From positions 4,174,948 to 4,238,947 of the forward strand of contig NZ_KI913949.1 in the NCBI RefSeq assembly GCF_000332095.2: a DNA stretch of 64,000 nucleotides. Reading direction: 5' to 3'. The position numbers and the translations under genes are program-made. This document shows positions 6,693 through 15,604 of the stretch, piece by piece (positions within the stretch are counted from its first letter, which is position 1; each line of letters begins with the position of its first letter). This DNA comes from Leptolyngbya sp. PCC 6406. Lineage in GTDB: Bacteria > Cyanobacteriota > Cyanobacteriia > Phormidesmidales > Phormidesmidaceae. The notes under the pieces were generated by a model. That model worked only from the letters and a program-made list of their open reading frames with translations, searched no databases and was not told the origin of the DNA.

Positions 6693-9605
6693 ATGGTTAC
6701 CACTGCCCCCCATCCCCGCTCCACTCCAGCCCCGCCGCCTCAACCTGACCTGTTAGGGCGGGCTAAAGCTGGAGATGCCCCAGCCATTGCGGCGCTCATT
6801 CGTCGTGCCCTAGGACCCCAGCACATTGCCGTCGAAGCGCGATGGACCGCCGATGAGGCTGCGACCTCCCAGGGAAGAACCTTGCACCTCACCCTGCGGG
6901 CTATTCGCCTGCCCAGTGCCCAGGTTTTGGTGCCCTTTCTGCGGCAGGGGTTGCTCAAGCTAGGGATGGCGGACATAGAGGCCGTCGTCCTCTATGGTCA
7001 GCAGGCCCATGCCTCTGACTGGCGGGAAGATATTGCCTTAGGCGCAGACCCATCGACCCCCATGCCATCCCCAGCAGAGTCACCCATCCAGGCCCATATT
7101 CAGGCAGATTCCCTCAGCGGTCAGGTCGCGATCGGCAACCATATTCTGCAAATTGGCTCCATCAGTGGGGGTATTGTCAACCTGACTCCCTCCCGAGAGG
7201 GGGAAGCGATGATGCGACCGCTGCCGACGCCGATCTTGTTGCGGCCCCTCCCCTTTCCTAACCTGCTGGATCGGGTCGTAGAACGCCGGGATAGCCTCCA
7301 AACCTTGCTGGCAGCCCAGTCTGTGGAGTGCCATAGCGCCCCTGGCATGGGCAAAACGGCCCTGCTACGTTACATCGCCCACCAGCCCCAAGTGGCGGAG
7401 CCATTTCCCGATGGGGTGGTGTATCTCTCGGTGCGCCAGCGTTCGCCCCTGGATATTTTGCAGGCTATCTTTGATGCCTACCACGACACCGAAGGAGACT
7501 GGAAGCCGACGGAATCTCAACTGCGGCGGGCACTGCAAGGGACGCGATCGCTAATTTTGCTAGACGATGTCACCCTAGGGCGAGAAGACCTGGAATGGCT
7601 GATGAATGCGGTACCGGGCTGCGGGTTTTGGTTCAACACGCCAACCCAGCAACTCTGGGCGGTGGACATCACCGCCCTATCTCTGGAGGGACTGCCGCAG
7701 GCGGAGGCATTGGTGCTAATGGAGCAGCAACTCCAGCGCCCCCTCACCCCTGAGGAGCACCCCGCCGCGATCGCACTTTGGCGGCACTTAGGAGGCCATC
7801 CTCGTCAAATTTTGCAGGCGATTGCCCAAATGCAGCACCAGTCCCCGACCTCCCATGACCACTCCCTTCAGGCGGTCCTGCTCCAGTTTGCGGGAGCCGA
7901 GACAGGGGAGGCCAAGGATACCGCAATTGCCCAAACCGCTACCAGCCTGCCCCAGCCAGTGCAACAGATCCTGGGAGTATTGACCCTGCTGGCGGGGGTG
8001 GCGATAGGGAAAGAAGCCCTAGCTGCGATAGTCAGGAACCAGCCCAAAGGGGCCATCGCAGACGTTCCCAGCATTACCACCGCCCTAGCCACCCTCCAGC
8101 AGCTCCACTGGGTTACCCCAGAGGCGGGGGGCTATCGCTTGGCTAGCAACCTGCAAGCTCCCCTAGCCCAGCAGTTGGATCTAACCGCTTGGCATCAGCC
8201 CCTGCTCACCTATGTCACCACCTGGGTGGCCCAACCCGGACTAGAAGCGACCCTACCCTTAGCCCAGATAGACCTATTGGAACGGACCCTAGACATTGCC
8301 CACCAGACCCAACAATGGGTCGATGTCTGGACCCTGGGTCACAGCCTAGATCTAGCCCTGAGCCTGGGGAAACAGTGGGGCCGTTGGCAACGGTTGCTCT
8401 GGCACTTAGCAGACATAGCCCAAGCGACAGAGAACGCCACCGAAGCTGCCTGGATCTGGCACCAGTTGGGCACTCAGGCCCTGTGTCAGGGAGATGCGTT
8501 CACCGCCTGGGCGGCGCTGAGTACGGCTTGGGAACAGCGGCAGCAGTTGGGTGATGGCCCTGGGACGACCCATTCCCTCCATAATCTTCAGATTCTTCAG
8601 GGATCTGGAGCATTCCCCAGGCCCCAGGCCGACACAGCCCTGATCATTCCCCAACCGCCCCTAGCCCATCCAGATCCCCCACGTTCTTACCGCAGACCCC
8701 TAGGGCTAGGGCTGGGAGCCATTCTGCTCCTGGGTGGCGTGGGCATGGGGCTGGGCTGGCTGGGGCGAGTAGCAACGCCATTACCCCTGGTGTCTCGCCT
8801 GCCTATGCTGGTGGAGCCGATGGACAGTTTCCCGGTGGCCATGGAACCTGATGAAATCCCAAAAGCAGAGACCCAAACACAAGAGACCTCCACGTCAGAA
8901 TCGCCCGACCCCGAGCCCGTGAGTTCAGTCATCCCAGATGTCCGGGATGAGGCTCCCCCTGCTGTGGGGCGGCTCCAGTTTGGTCCCCAGTCTCTCCGGT
9001 TTTCAGAGCAGACCATTGGTGTCGCCACTGCACCGCAAACCGTCACCCTGAGCAATGTCGGTACCGCAACAGTGCCCATACCCACGTTGACCCTAGCAGG
9101 AGCCCATCCCCAAGACTTCACCGCCAGAGGCTGCGGGCAGTCGCAGCTAGAACCGGGGAAAAGTTGCACTCTGACAGTGCAATTCACGCCCCAGGGCGAA
9201 GGCCCTCGCACTGCCCAGATTTCCCTACCTCAGGGAGATGTCCTCACAATTCAGGGGGCGGGAGCCGCAGTCGATCAACCCAAGCTAGGGGTTAACCCCA
9301 GCAAGTTGCACCTAGTCTTAGGGCAACCAGGGGAATTGATCCTAGAGAATGAAGGCACTGCTCCGCTGCGGGTGACGGGGTGGGAGGTGGTGGGAGCAGG
9401 AGCCACCGCCTACCAGGTGCGGGGAGATTGCGGGTCCATCGCGGTTGAACCCGGAAAAACCTGTCGTGTCACCGTGGAATTCAAGCCCGCTACGGCACGT
9501 CCTGACCACTATCCGGCTCAGCTTCAGATTCTCAGCAATGATCCCGCAGGCCCGACTGTGGTTGACCTCATCGCCGATCCGCCAGTTTGGGATGGTCCGG
9601 GGTAG
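6693..9605 (+). CDS. STAND/NB-ARC-type ATPase with membrane helix and ASH-like domains, 970 aa
   Basis: Large multidomain protein. Residues about 15-105 form a small alpha/beta domain seen at the N-terminus of other cyanobacterial signalling proteins. A linker holds SGQVAIGNHILQIG. Residues about 190-480 form a STAND ATPase with Walker A APGMGKTALL (near 218) and Walker B LILLDDV (near 288), followed by a winged-helix-like and helical region. One transmembrane helix lies near residues 670-690. Two extracytoplasmic ASH or choice-of-anchor D type beta domains follow (about 765-850 and 862-965), each with paired Cys. RBS GGAGGG precedes ATG 6693. STAND proteins commonly act in signalling or defence; the role here is inferred. 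It stands next to the CRISPR remnant. Confidence 0.82.
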   Translation: MVTTAPHPRSTPAPPPQPDLLGRAKAGDAPAIAALIRRALGPQHIAVEARWTADEAATSQGRTLHLTLRAIRLPSAQVLVPFLRQGLLKLGMADIEAVVLYGQQAHASDWREDIALGADPSTPMPSPAESPIQAHIQADSLSGQVAIGNHILQIGSISGGIVNLTPSREGEAMMRPLPTPILLRPLPFPNLLDRVVERRDSLQTLLAAQSVECHSAPGMGKTALLRYIAHQPQVAEPFPDGVVYLSVRQRSPLDILQAIFDAYHDTEGDWKPTESQLRRALQGTRSLILLDDVTLGREDLEWLMNAVPGCGFWFNTPTQQLWAVDITALSLEGLPQAEALVLMEQQLQRPLTPEEHPAAIALWRHLGGHPRQILQAIAQMQHQSPTSHDHSLQAVLLQFAGAETGEAKDTAIAQTATSLPQPVQQILGVLTLLAGVAIGKEALAAIVRNQPKGAIADVPSITTALATLQQLHWVTPEAGGYRLASNLQAPLAQQLDLTAWHQPLLTYVTTWVAQPGLEATLPLAQIDLLERTLDIAHQTQQWVDVWTLGHSLDLALSLGKQWGRWQRLLWHLADIAQATENATEAAWIWHQLGTQALCQGDAFTAWAALSTAWEQRQQLGDGPGTTHSLHNLQILQGSGAFPRPQADTALIIPQPPLAHPDPPRSYRRPLGLGLGAILLLGGVGMGLGWLGRVATPLPLVSRLPMLVEPMDSFPVAMEPDEIPKAETQTQETSTSESPDPEPVSSVIPDVRDEAPPAVGRLQFGPQSLRFSEQTIGVATAPQTVTLSNVGTATVPIPTLTLAGAHPQDFTARGCGQSQLEPGKSCTLTVQFTPQGEGPRTAQISLPQGDVLTIQGAGAAVDQPKLGVNPSKLHLVLGQPGELILENEGTAPLRVTGWEVVGAGATAYQVRGDCGSIAVEPGKTCRVTVEFKPATARPDHYPAQLQILSNDPAGPTVVDLIADPPVWDGPG

Positions 9606-10080
9606 GGGCGCGGTTTCCGCGCCCAAGGCAGGGGGTGACAGGGGATAGGTGACAGGGAATTTTGAATTGAAGGTCTGGTAGGGGCGCGGTTTCCGCGCCC
9701 AATGCAGGGGGTGACAGGTGGTAGGAGTTTTGAGTTTTGAATTGAATTTCCCGTAGGGACGGGTTTAGCTCGTGTTGGGTGGGAAATCCAGGATGGGAAC
9801 CTCAAAACCCGCCCTACCCAGCGTCGGGAAATCCAAGATTGAGGTTAATTCCAGTGGCCAAGACCAAGATTCCTCCCGCTGCTCGGAATGACAGGCTCAT
9901 TGTCATGTTAAGTGCACTTGTCATGTTGTTCGCGAAGCGACTCCGAAAGGAGTAACGGAGCGGAGCGGAATCGTAGACGCGAAGCGGCTTCTCTGGGAGT
10001 AGCATCTCGGTCTAACAGCCAGATCAGGATTCCTCCCTGCGCTTGGGGAGTAACGCGCTTCTCTCTGTACTGTTGCCATG
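9602..10080. repeat. Intergenic block of dispersed repeats
   Basis: This ~480-base gap has no gene. It holds two hairpin units followed by a GGGGGTGACAGG tail (about 9602-9660 and 9678-9725). Next comes a ~150-base module at 9743-9893 running from TTTCCCGTAGGG to GCTCGGAATGACA. The module recurs nearly identically at 62066-62211 and, inverted and diverged, at 46563-46727. Beyond it lie short palindromic pieces such as TTCGCGAAGCGA. Several spurious ORFs arise from the repeats. Confidence 0.85.
9606..9624. terminator. GC-rich hairpin after the STAND gene
   Basis: GGGCGCGG/CCGCGCCC with a three-base loop starts at the stop codon. A second copy lies at 9682-9700. No T-tract follows, so termination is inferred. 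The hairpin belongs to a dispersed family also seen at 15832-15850 and 62004-62022. Confidence 0.5.
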
Positions 10081-10089
10081 TAAATCCCC

Positions 10090-10989
10090 TCAATAGCTGA
10101 TTTGGGGAGACTGGTAACCCGGTGGCTCAATATGGATTGTTGCCCGTGTAGGGCCGAACTTCTGCACCAGTTTCACCTCGACCTGCTCCGTGATGTCATG
10201 GGCGGCGTCTACCTCCTGGGGTTCCACAATCAGGTGCATGTCGATGAAGACCTGTCGCCCCAGCAGACCACGGGAGGCGATGTTGTGGCAGTTCACTACG
10301 CCGGGTACCGTCATCACAACGGAGTGAATAGCCTCCGGTGCGATCGCCATTTCATCCACCAGCCAGGGCAGATTTTCCCGCAGAACCTGCCAGCCGCTTT
10401 TGAACACGAGGATCGCCACGGGAAAAGCCAAAAGTAAGTCCAGCCACTGCACTCCCAACCAGACGCCGATCAACCCCCCCAGAACCATAATGCTGGTCCA
10501 CACATCACTCATCGTGTGGTGGGCATCGGCAATCAGAATCTTGCTGTGGAGTCGTTCTCCAACGCGGCGCTCATAGAAGGCCACAAAGATGCTGATGCCC
10601 AAGATAATGAGCATGATCCACAATGCGATCGCAGACATCTGGACCGGCTCACCTCCCCCCATCAGCCGGTCCAGCGCAGTTTTGAGAATCTCGAAACAGG
10701 CAATGCCCAGAAATGCGGCGATGCCTAAGGCTCCCACCGCCTCAAACTTCTGATGACCGTAGGGATGATCTCGATCGGGATGGGGGGAAGCCAGTTGATT
10801 GGTGACCAGTCCCAGGACATTGTTGGCGCTGTCGGTGACACTGTGGAGGGCATCAGCCCATAGGCTCAGGGAGCCCGTCCAGAGCCCCACCAATGACTTC
10901 AAGCCCACCACCAGCAGATTTAGGACCAGGGTGATCACGAGCACCCGCCGCACCGATTGGCGATGGTCCGTTATCTGTGTTTCACTCAT
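10090..10989 (-). CDS. Cation diffusion facilitator (CDF) family transporter
   Basis: Membrane proton/metal antiporter exporting a divalent cation such as Zn, Fe, Co or Mn. The 299-residue protein has six predicted helices with the paired metal-site motifs DALHSVTD (helix 2) and DAHHTMSD (helix 5). A HPYGHQKFE loop precedes helix 3, typical of the family. The C-terminal cytoplasmic ferredoxin-like domain ends with HIEPPG. ATG 10989 fits the family N-terminus. It lies six bases from the pfkA stop on the same strand and may be its downstream operon partner. Metal specificity cannot be read from these motifs. Confidence 0.93.
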   Translation of the reverse strand: MSETQITDHRQSVRRVLVITLVLNLLVVGLKSLVGLWTGSLSLWADALHSVTDSANNVLGLVTNQLASPHPDRDHPYGHQKFEAVGALGIAAFLGIACFEILKTALDRLMGGGEPVQMSAIALWIMLIILGISIFVAFYERRVGERLHSKILIADAHHTMSDVWTSIMVLGGLIGVWLGVQWLDLLLAFPVAILVFKSGWQVLRENLPWLVDEMAIAPEAIHSVVMTVPGVVNCHNIASRGLLGRQVFIDMHLIVEPQEVDAAHDITEQVEVKLVQKFGPTRATIHIEPPGYQSPQISY

Positions 10990-10994
10990 CCTGC

Positions 10995-12080
10995 TTAACC
11001 ATCCCCTAGACAGATACCCATGGCCCGTGCAGTCTTGATCAGAGTGCCGTCAAGCTCTACGGCTTGGTAATGTGCGATCGCACTTTCAATAGGCACACTC
11101 ACCACCTGACGATGCTGCCAGCTCACCATGTGATCAAATTTCCCCTCGGCGATCAAATCCACTGCCGCCACACCAAAAGCCGTAGCCAGCAGCCGATCCA
11201 GAGCCGAAGGAACCCCCCCCCGCTGGACATGCCCCAGCACCGTCACCCGAGTTTCTGCCCCCGCCGCTTCAGAAATATGGTCGGCCAAATATTGGCCAAT
11301 GCCCCCCAAACGACATTGACCCAGGGCATGGGTGTGGGTGATTTTCTCCCCATTCTCATCACGCACCGCCTCCGCCACCACCATCAGGGCAAAATTGCGT
11401 CCCCCCTCTTGCAGCCGTTGAATGTAGTTGCAAATCGCCGATAGGGTATAGGGTATTTCCGGAATCAGGATAATGTCGGCCCCCCCAGCAATGCCCGAAC
11501 TGATGGCAATGTGTCCCGCATCTCGCCCCATCACCTCTAGGATCATCACACGGGAATGGCTAGCGGCGGTGAAGTGGAGGCGATCCAGGGCCTCCGTCGC
11601 AATGTTGACAGCGGTATCAAAGCCGATCGAACGTTCAGTACTGCCCAGATCATTATCAATAGTCTTGGGAATGGCGACGAAGTTAATGCCCCCCTGGACC
11701 GCAATTCGTCGGAGAATCGCCAAGCTACCGTCGCCACCAATGCCAATCAGGGCATCCAAGCCCAGTTGACGATAACCTTCAATAATTTCTTCAGAGCAAT
11801 CCCCCACGGTGCCATCGGCCCGAGGAAAGGCGAAGGGATTGCCCTTGTTAGTGGTCCCTAAAATCGTACCCCCCGTCACGCGCAACGGGTAGGTTTCCTC
11901 AGAGGTCAACTGCCGCACTGCTGGAGGTCGTTGCAAGAGACCCTGGGTGGATTTCTGAATGCCATACACTTCCCAGCCGTAAGTGCCCTCCGCCCGGTGT
12001 ACCACGGCACGGATGGCTGCATTCAGCCCCGCACAGTCCCCACCGCTTGTCAAAATGCCGATACGCCGAATCTCGCCCAT
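10995..12080 (-). CDS. pfkA: 6-phosphofructokinase
   Basis: Glycolytic enzyme phosphorylating fructose 6-phosphate. The start is ATG 12080 (MGEIRRIGILTSGG), with GAGGTG nine bases upstream. A longer frame to 12251 adds 57 residues read through an inverted repeat and is rejected. Motifs: nucleotide loop GGDCAGLNAAI, GGDGS near residue 108, catalytic PKTIDND and MGRDAGHIA. The pairing of Gly in GGDGS with Lys in PKTIDND is the mixed pattern of group III PFKs; classical ATP enzymes have PGTIDND and PPi enzymes have GGDD. ATP dependence is likely but the phosphoryl donor should be tested. Length of 361 residues is normal. Confidence 0.93.
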   Translation of the reverse strand: MGEIRRIGILTSGGDCAGLNAAIRAVVHRAEGTYGWEVYGIQKSTQGLLQRPPAVRQLTSEETYPLRVTGGTILGTTNKGNPFAFPRADGTVGDCSEEIIEGYRQLGLDALIGIGGDGSLAILRRIAVQGGINFVAIPKTIDNDLGSTERSIGFDTAVNIATEALDRLHFTAASHSRVMILEVMGRDAGHIAISSGIAGGADIILIPEIPYTLSAICNYIQRLQEGGRNFALMVVAEAVRDENGEKITHTHALGQCRLGGIGQYLADHISEAAGAETRVTVLGHVQRGGVPSALDRLLATAFGVAAVDLIAEGKFDHMVSWQHRQVVSVPIESAIAHYQAVELDGTLIKTARAMGICLGDG

Positions 12081-12100
12081 AGCCGTCACCTCAATGCCGT

Positions 12101-12154
12101 GGCTCAATAGTGAAGTCAAACAGTCAAATCCGTATTTGACTTCACTATTGAGCC
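12101..12154. repeat. 20-bp perfect inverted repeat upstream of pfkA
   Basis: GGCTCAATAGTGAAGTCAAA is mirrored exactly after a 14-base loop, 21 bases before the pfkA start. In the pfkA transcript it would form a strong hairpin just upstream of the ribosome binding site. It may be a leader regulatory element, a mobile-element end or a recombination scar. The adjoining ORF (to 12251) encodes a CxxC-containing peptide of unknown origin. Confidence 0.75.
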
Positions 12155-12287
12155 AATGGTCCAGGAAACGGTAAGGGATAAACCATTCTTTAGGATTGCC
12201 ACAGGATGGACATCGATCAATGAGCTTTGCTTTAGCAAGATCCCTTGCCAAGATCTATGCTTTGACCATGACAGTCCCTAATGGATC

Positions 12288-12419
12288 CTAGGCTACGCCT
12301 TCCTTAGGCAGGTTAATGCGGTCGGGGAGTACCCAGCACAGAATAGGGGATACCAAAATCGCCATCACGGATACGACGAGAACAATTTCCAGTCCTTGAG
12401 TCAAAGAAGTGCTCAGCAT
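12288..12419 (-). CDS. Small single-helix membrane protein, 43 aa
   Basis: ATG 12419 is preceded by a strong GGAGG seven bases upstream and reads to TAG at 12288. The peptide starts MLSTSLTQGLEIVL and has one transmembrane helix (about residues 10-32), then a polar tail DRINLPKEGVA. Size and design are like small subunits of cyanobacterial photosystem, cytochrome b6f or NDH-1 complexes. I could not match it to PsbN, PsbX, PsbM, PetG or Hli proteins; an NDH-1 small subunit is possible but unproven. It is monocistronic by position. Confidence 0.65.
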   Translation of the reverse strand: MLSTSLTQGLEIVLVVSVMAILVSPILCWVLPDRINLPKEGVA

Positions 12420-12774
12420 AATTCGCCTCCAAAATACAGTAACGGGGTATTGAGGCGCGTTCCTTCAGGTATTCCCTACTTCCGCCCTCGCTGGGTAGCA
12501 GCCCAGGATGATCAATGCGTTAATTCACCGCGTTAGAGTTCGCGGCGTGAGAATTCACAATGGGAGGGTGAACGTCTTTCTGTATCTATTATTACCATTT
12601 GCTCCCTATTTGTCCCCTTTAGGGGTTGGATTTTCATCAAATGTTATATAGCGGTTCTCCCTCGGGGGAAGTACAGGCAAGGGGCTTAAGCCCCTTGTTC
12701 GCCAGGGAACCGCAACAATCAGAATGGGTACGGCTGTGCTGTACCCATTTCCTGTGGCCCGTACCATCGAGCTG
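12420..12774. other. Intergenic region with inverted repeats
   Basis: No gene is supported here. A 20-base palindrome CAAGGGGCTTAAGCCCCTTG at 12678-12697 lies 3' of arsS (minus strand) and could terminate it, although no T-run follows. Around 12510-12560 is a looser inverted repeat, GAATTCTCACGCCGCGAAC against GTTAGAGTTCGCGG-type sequence. Confidence 0.45.
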
Positions 12775-13821
12775 CTAGGCCAAGGCTCCCCCACAGCTAG
12801 AGCCGCTGCCCGCCGTGCAGCCATAGCAATGGGGGCGGGTTTGTACCGTCTCGATAATGTCTAGCGACCCTGCTGCCAGTAAGCTTTCCAGGGTTAGGGG
12901 CATACCCGCTGCATCCTGGGCAGGCACCTCCGCCATTTGGTTAAAGTCGCAATCATAGACATGGCCGCGATAGTCCACCGACAGCTCACTGCGGCACATT
13001 AAGGCGGGTACCGTAGCCGGGTTGTGGTGGGTGGCGAGAAACTGGGTATAGGGCACTAACAGCCCCCGATGCTCCAGATGGAATCGGGTGCGGCCAATGG
13101 GCAGATTGGTAATGGTGAGCAGCTTGTTGAAGGTGATTTGAAAATGCTCTGCTAGATACTGCTTGTAATCCTGCTCTAGCCCCTGCTGACGGGGGGTGAG
13201 GCTAAAGCAATCGCAGGTTGGCACTGGGGGATTGTACACCAGGTCTAGGGTTAGGGCCGGATCTTGGCCATAGCCGCGAGCATTGAGCAGTTGCAGAGCT
13301 TGCACCGAGTCGTTGTATACGCCCTGCCCCCGCATTTTGTCCACATTGTCTTGCAGGTAGCAGGGCAAGGAGGCGACGATGCGAACTTGGTGCTGGGTCA
13401 GATAATCCGGCAGGTCTTCAAAGCCCGGTTCAAAAAAAATCGTCAAGTTCGAGCGCACAATCACGGTTTTCCCGAGAGCGCGAGCCTTTTCCACCAAGGG
13501 TCGAAAGCCATAGTTCATCTCCGGAGCCCCCCCGGTCAGGTCCACGGACTGAATTTGAGGAAATTGATCCAAAATGCTCAAAAGCTGTTCCAGAACTGCC
13601 GGAGACAGTTCCTCGGTCCGATGTGGCCCTGCCTCGACATGGCAGTGGCTACAGGCGAGGTTGCACCGCCGCCCAAGGTTAATTTGCAGGGTTTGAATGG
13701 GCTGTTTGGTCAGGGGTATCCCTAGGGTTTTGGCAAAGGGCGGTACGCCAGCTTCACTCGATGGCGGGGCTTCAGATGCAGATTGCAGGACAACGTTGGG
13801 CTCAAAGGGGGATAACACCAT
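12775..13821 (-). CDS. arsS: Arsenosugar biosynthesis radical SAM protein ArsS
   Basis: Radical SAM enzyme thought to adenosylate methylated arsenic on the way to arsenosugars. The [4Fe-4S] motif is CNLACSHC (Cys53, 57, 60), followed by the SAM-binding DLTGGAPEM. The distinctive C-terminal domain has PTCDCF, SELSVDYRGHVYDCDFNQM and the Cys-rich end HCYGCTAGSGSSCGG typical of ArsS. At 348 residues it is full length. ATG 13821 is the only plausible start. The usual arsM methyltransferase is not in the window. The position holding Sec in selenoprotein versions appears as Cys here (recalled family trait). Confidence 0.9.
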   Translation of the reverse strand: MVLSPFEPNVVLQSASEAPPSSEAGVPPFAKTLGIPLTKQPIQTLQINLGRRCNLACSHCHVEAGPHRTEELSPAVLEQLLSILDQFPQIQSVDLTGGAPEMNYGFRPLVEKARALGKTVIVRSNLTIFFEPGFEDLPDYLTQHQVRIVASLPCYLQDNVDKMRGQGVYNDSVQALQLLNARGYGQDPALTLDLVYNPPVPTCDCFSLTPRQQGLEQDYKQYLAEHFQITFNKLLTITNLPIGRTRFHLEHRGLLVPYTQFLATHHNPATVPALMCRSELSVDYRGHVYDCDFNQMAEVPAQDAAGMPLTLESLLAAGSLDIIETVQTRPHCYGCTAGSGSSCGGALA

Positions 13822-14140
13822 AGGGATCGTACTAGATAAATCAGAGGACTTGAATCAGATGGCATGAATTCCGCGATGGTCGGGAGCCCCAAAGGGCCAT
13901 CGCAGTACCGTCCAAATACCCCGCTCCGTCGTTGGTGAATTCTTGTGGGGAGCATGGGTAGGACAACTGCGATGAAAACCTCACCCATAGCATTGACGCT
14001 ATTGAAGGCGACAGGGCTGAATTTTCCCTGAGAATCCATCCCTAGTTCCGTGAGTGTAGCAATCATCGATTTCTCAGGAAGCCTTGTTAGCATGAGCCCA
14101 GCTTCCTGATTTCCAGTTCCCCTCCGGACGATTGTCCCTA
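13822..14140. other. Divergent intergenic region between arsS and the histidine kinase
   Basis: No supported gene. A 123-codon minus frame overlaps the arsS start and has no recognisable features. The region should hold the divergent promoters, but no motif could be assigned confidently. Confidence 0.35.
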
Positions 14141-15604
14141 ATGATTCCCCTATCGTTGTCTCGCTGGCTCCCAGATCCCCGTTCGATTCAGTTTCGTCTG
14201 ACGGCGGGGTTAGTGCTGGCGTCGGCCTTGGGTATTGGGGGTGTTTCTGGCTGGATGGGTTGGCGGATGCAGCATCGTCTGCTGGAAAGTCACCGCCAGA
14301 ATGTTATTGCCCTGTCGAACCGCTTTGGCGAAGATGTTGCGCTGTATCAGGCCATGATGTCTACACAGGAAGCGGTGAACCAGGTAATTGAATATCGGGT
14401 TTTGGGGGATATGGCTATCTGGGTCATGTCGCCGGAGGGGGGGGCGTTGGCCCAGTCAAAAACCATGAGTCTGACCTTTTGGCAAGAAGGGGGGGTGGCC
14501 CAGCAGTTACAGGCTCTACCGCCGGATAAGGAGTCTGACCTATTAACCCTGGGCGACCGCACGGTACTGCTCTGTATTAGCCCCCTGCGGGTGGGGGAGG
14601 AGTTCCTAGGCACCCTATTCATTGCTACGGACATCACCGCTGACCAGCGGAGCTTGAGGATATTGCTGCGAAACCTGACCCTGGTGAGCTTTACCATGGT
14701 GGGGGTGTTGGCGATCGCGATCGCGCTGTACGTGCGCCGCTCTCTCCAGCCATTTCACGATATGGAGCAGCGGGTCACCACGGTCACTGCTGATGGATTG
14801 AATGAAGCCCGCCTGCACCTCGATCAAGCCCCGACGGAGGTGCAGGCGCTAGCGGATGCCTTTGACAACACCCTGGCCCGCCTTGCGGACCTAGGGGAGC
14901 AGCAGCGGCAACTGGTGGAGAATGTCTCCCACGAGTTACGCACCCCCCTGACTCTGGTGCAGGGCTATCTACAAAGCACCCTGCGCCGTTGTCACACGCT
15001 TACCGAGATTCAGCGAGATGGTCTCGAAATCGCCGCCGCCGAAACAGGCCGCACGATTCACATCTTGCAAGATCTCTTGGTGCTAGCCCGCGCTGGCTTG
15101 GGCCGATTGCCCCTGACGCTAGAGCGCACCGATCTGAAAACGATTGTCCTAGAGGCCGCCGCCTTGGCTACTGAGGTGGACGCTGACGCCAGTCTCAATC
15201 CGGCGATCTCCCCAACTGCCCCCAACCGCATTGACACCCAAATTGCGATCGCACCTCTAGTTGCCCGCGCAGACCCCAGCGCCCTACGACAGGCTCTTAT
15301 GCATCTGTTGGCCAATGCCCTCCAGTATTCCAATGCCGATCAAACCGTAGTCCTGCGCCTAATTCGAGAGGGAGACTGGGGCCTGATTCAGGTTTGCGAT
15401 CGCGGACGAGGCATTCCCCTAGCGGACCAATCCGAAATCTTCCATCCCTTCTATCGAGTCGATAGCGATCGCGCCCGCACAACTGGCGGGACGGGTTTAG
15501 GGCTGGCGATCGTCAAAACGCTGATGGAGGCCATGGGGGGAAGGGTCACAGTGCAATCCACCCTGGGTCAAGGCAGCACCTTTACTCTCCATCTGGCCCT
15601 TTAG
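14141..15604 (+). CDS. Two-component sensor histidine kinase
   Basis: Membrane sensor that autophosphorylates and passes phosphate to a response regulator, probably the OmpR-type one encoded next. Architecture: membrane helix near residues 22-42, ~140-residue extracytoplasmic sensor, second helix near 185-205 and a HAMP-like linker. Then come the H-box VENVSHELRTPL (His near 267), N-box HLLANALQYS, G1 DRGRGIPL and G2 GGTGLGLAIVKTL. Length of about 487 residues is typical. ATG 14141 is used; a TTG three codons upstream is equally possible. The signal is unknown. Confidence 0.92.
   Translation: MIPLSLSRWLPDPRSIQFRLTAGLVLASALGIGGVSGWMGWRMQHRLLESHRQNVIALSNRFGEDVALYQAMMSTQEAVNQVIEYRVLGDMAIWVMSPEGGALAQSKTMSLTFWQEGGVAQQLQALPPDKESDLLTLGDRTVLLCISPLRVGEEFLGTLFIATDITADQRSLRILLRNLTLVSFTMVGVLAIAIALYVRRSLQPFHDMEQRVTTVTADGLNEARLHLDQAPTEVQALADAFDNTLARLADLGEQQRQLVENVSHELRTPLTLVQGYLQSTLRRCHTLTEIQRDGLEIAAAETGRTIHILQDLLVLARAGLGRLPLTLERTDLKTIVLEAAALATEVDADASLNPAISPTAPNRIDTQIAIAPLVARADPSALRQALMHLLANALQYSNADQTVVLRLIREGDWGLIQVCDRGRGIPLADQSEIFHPFYRVDSDRARTTGGTGLGLAIVKTLMEAMGGRVTVQSTLGQGSTFTLHLAL

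Noticed and set aside
12081..12251. 57-residue N-terminal extension of PfkA
   Set aside because: PfkA family starts at MGEIRRIGILTSGG, with its own GAGGTG; the extension reads through an inverted repeat.
13722..14093. 123-codon minus frame upstream of arsS
   Set aside because: Overlaps the arsS start in another phase and shows no domain or RBS.
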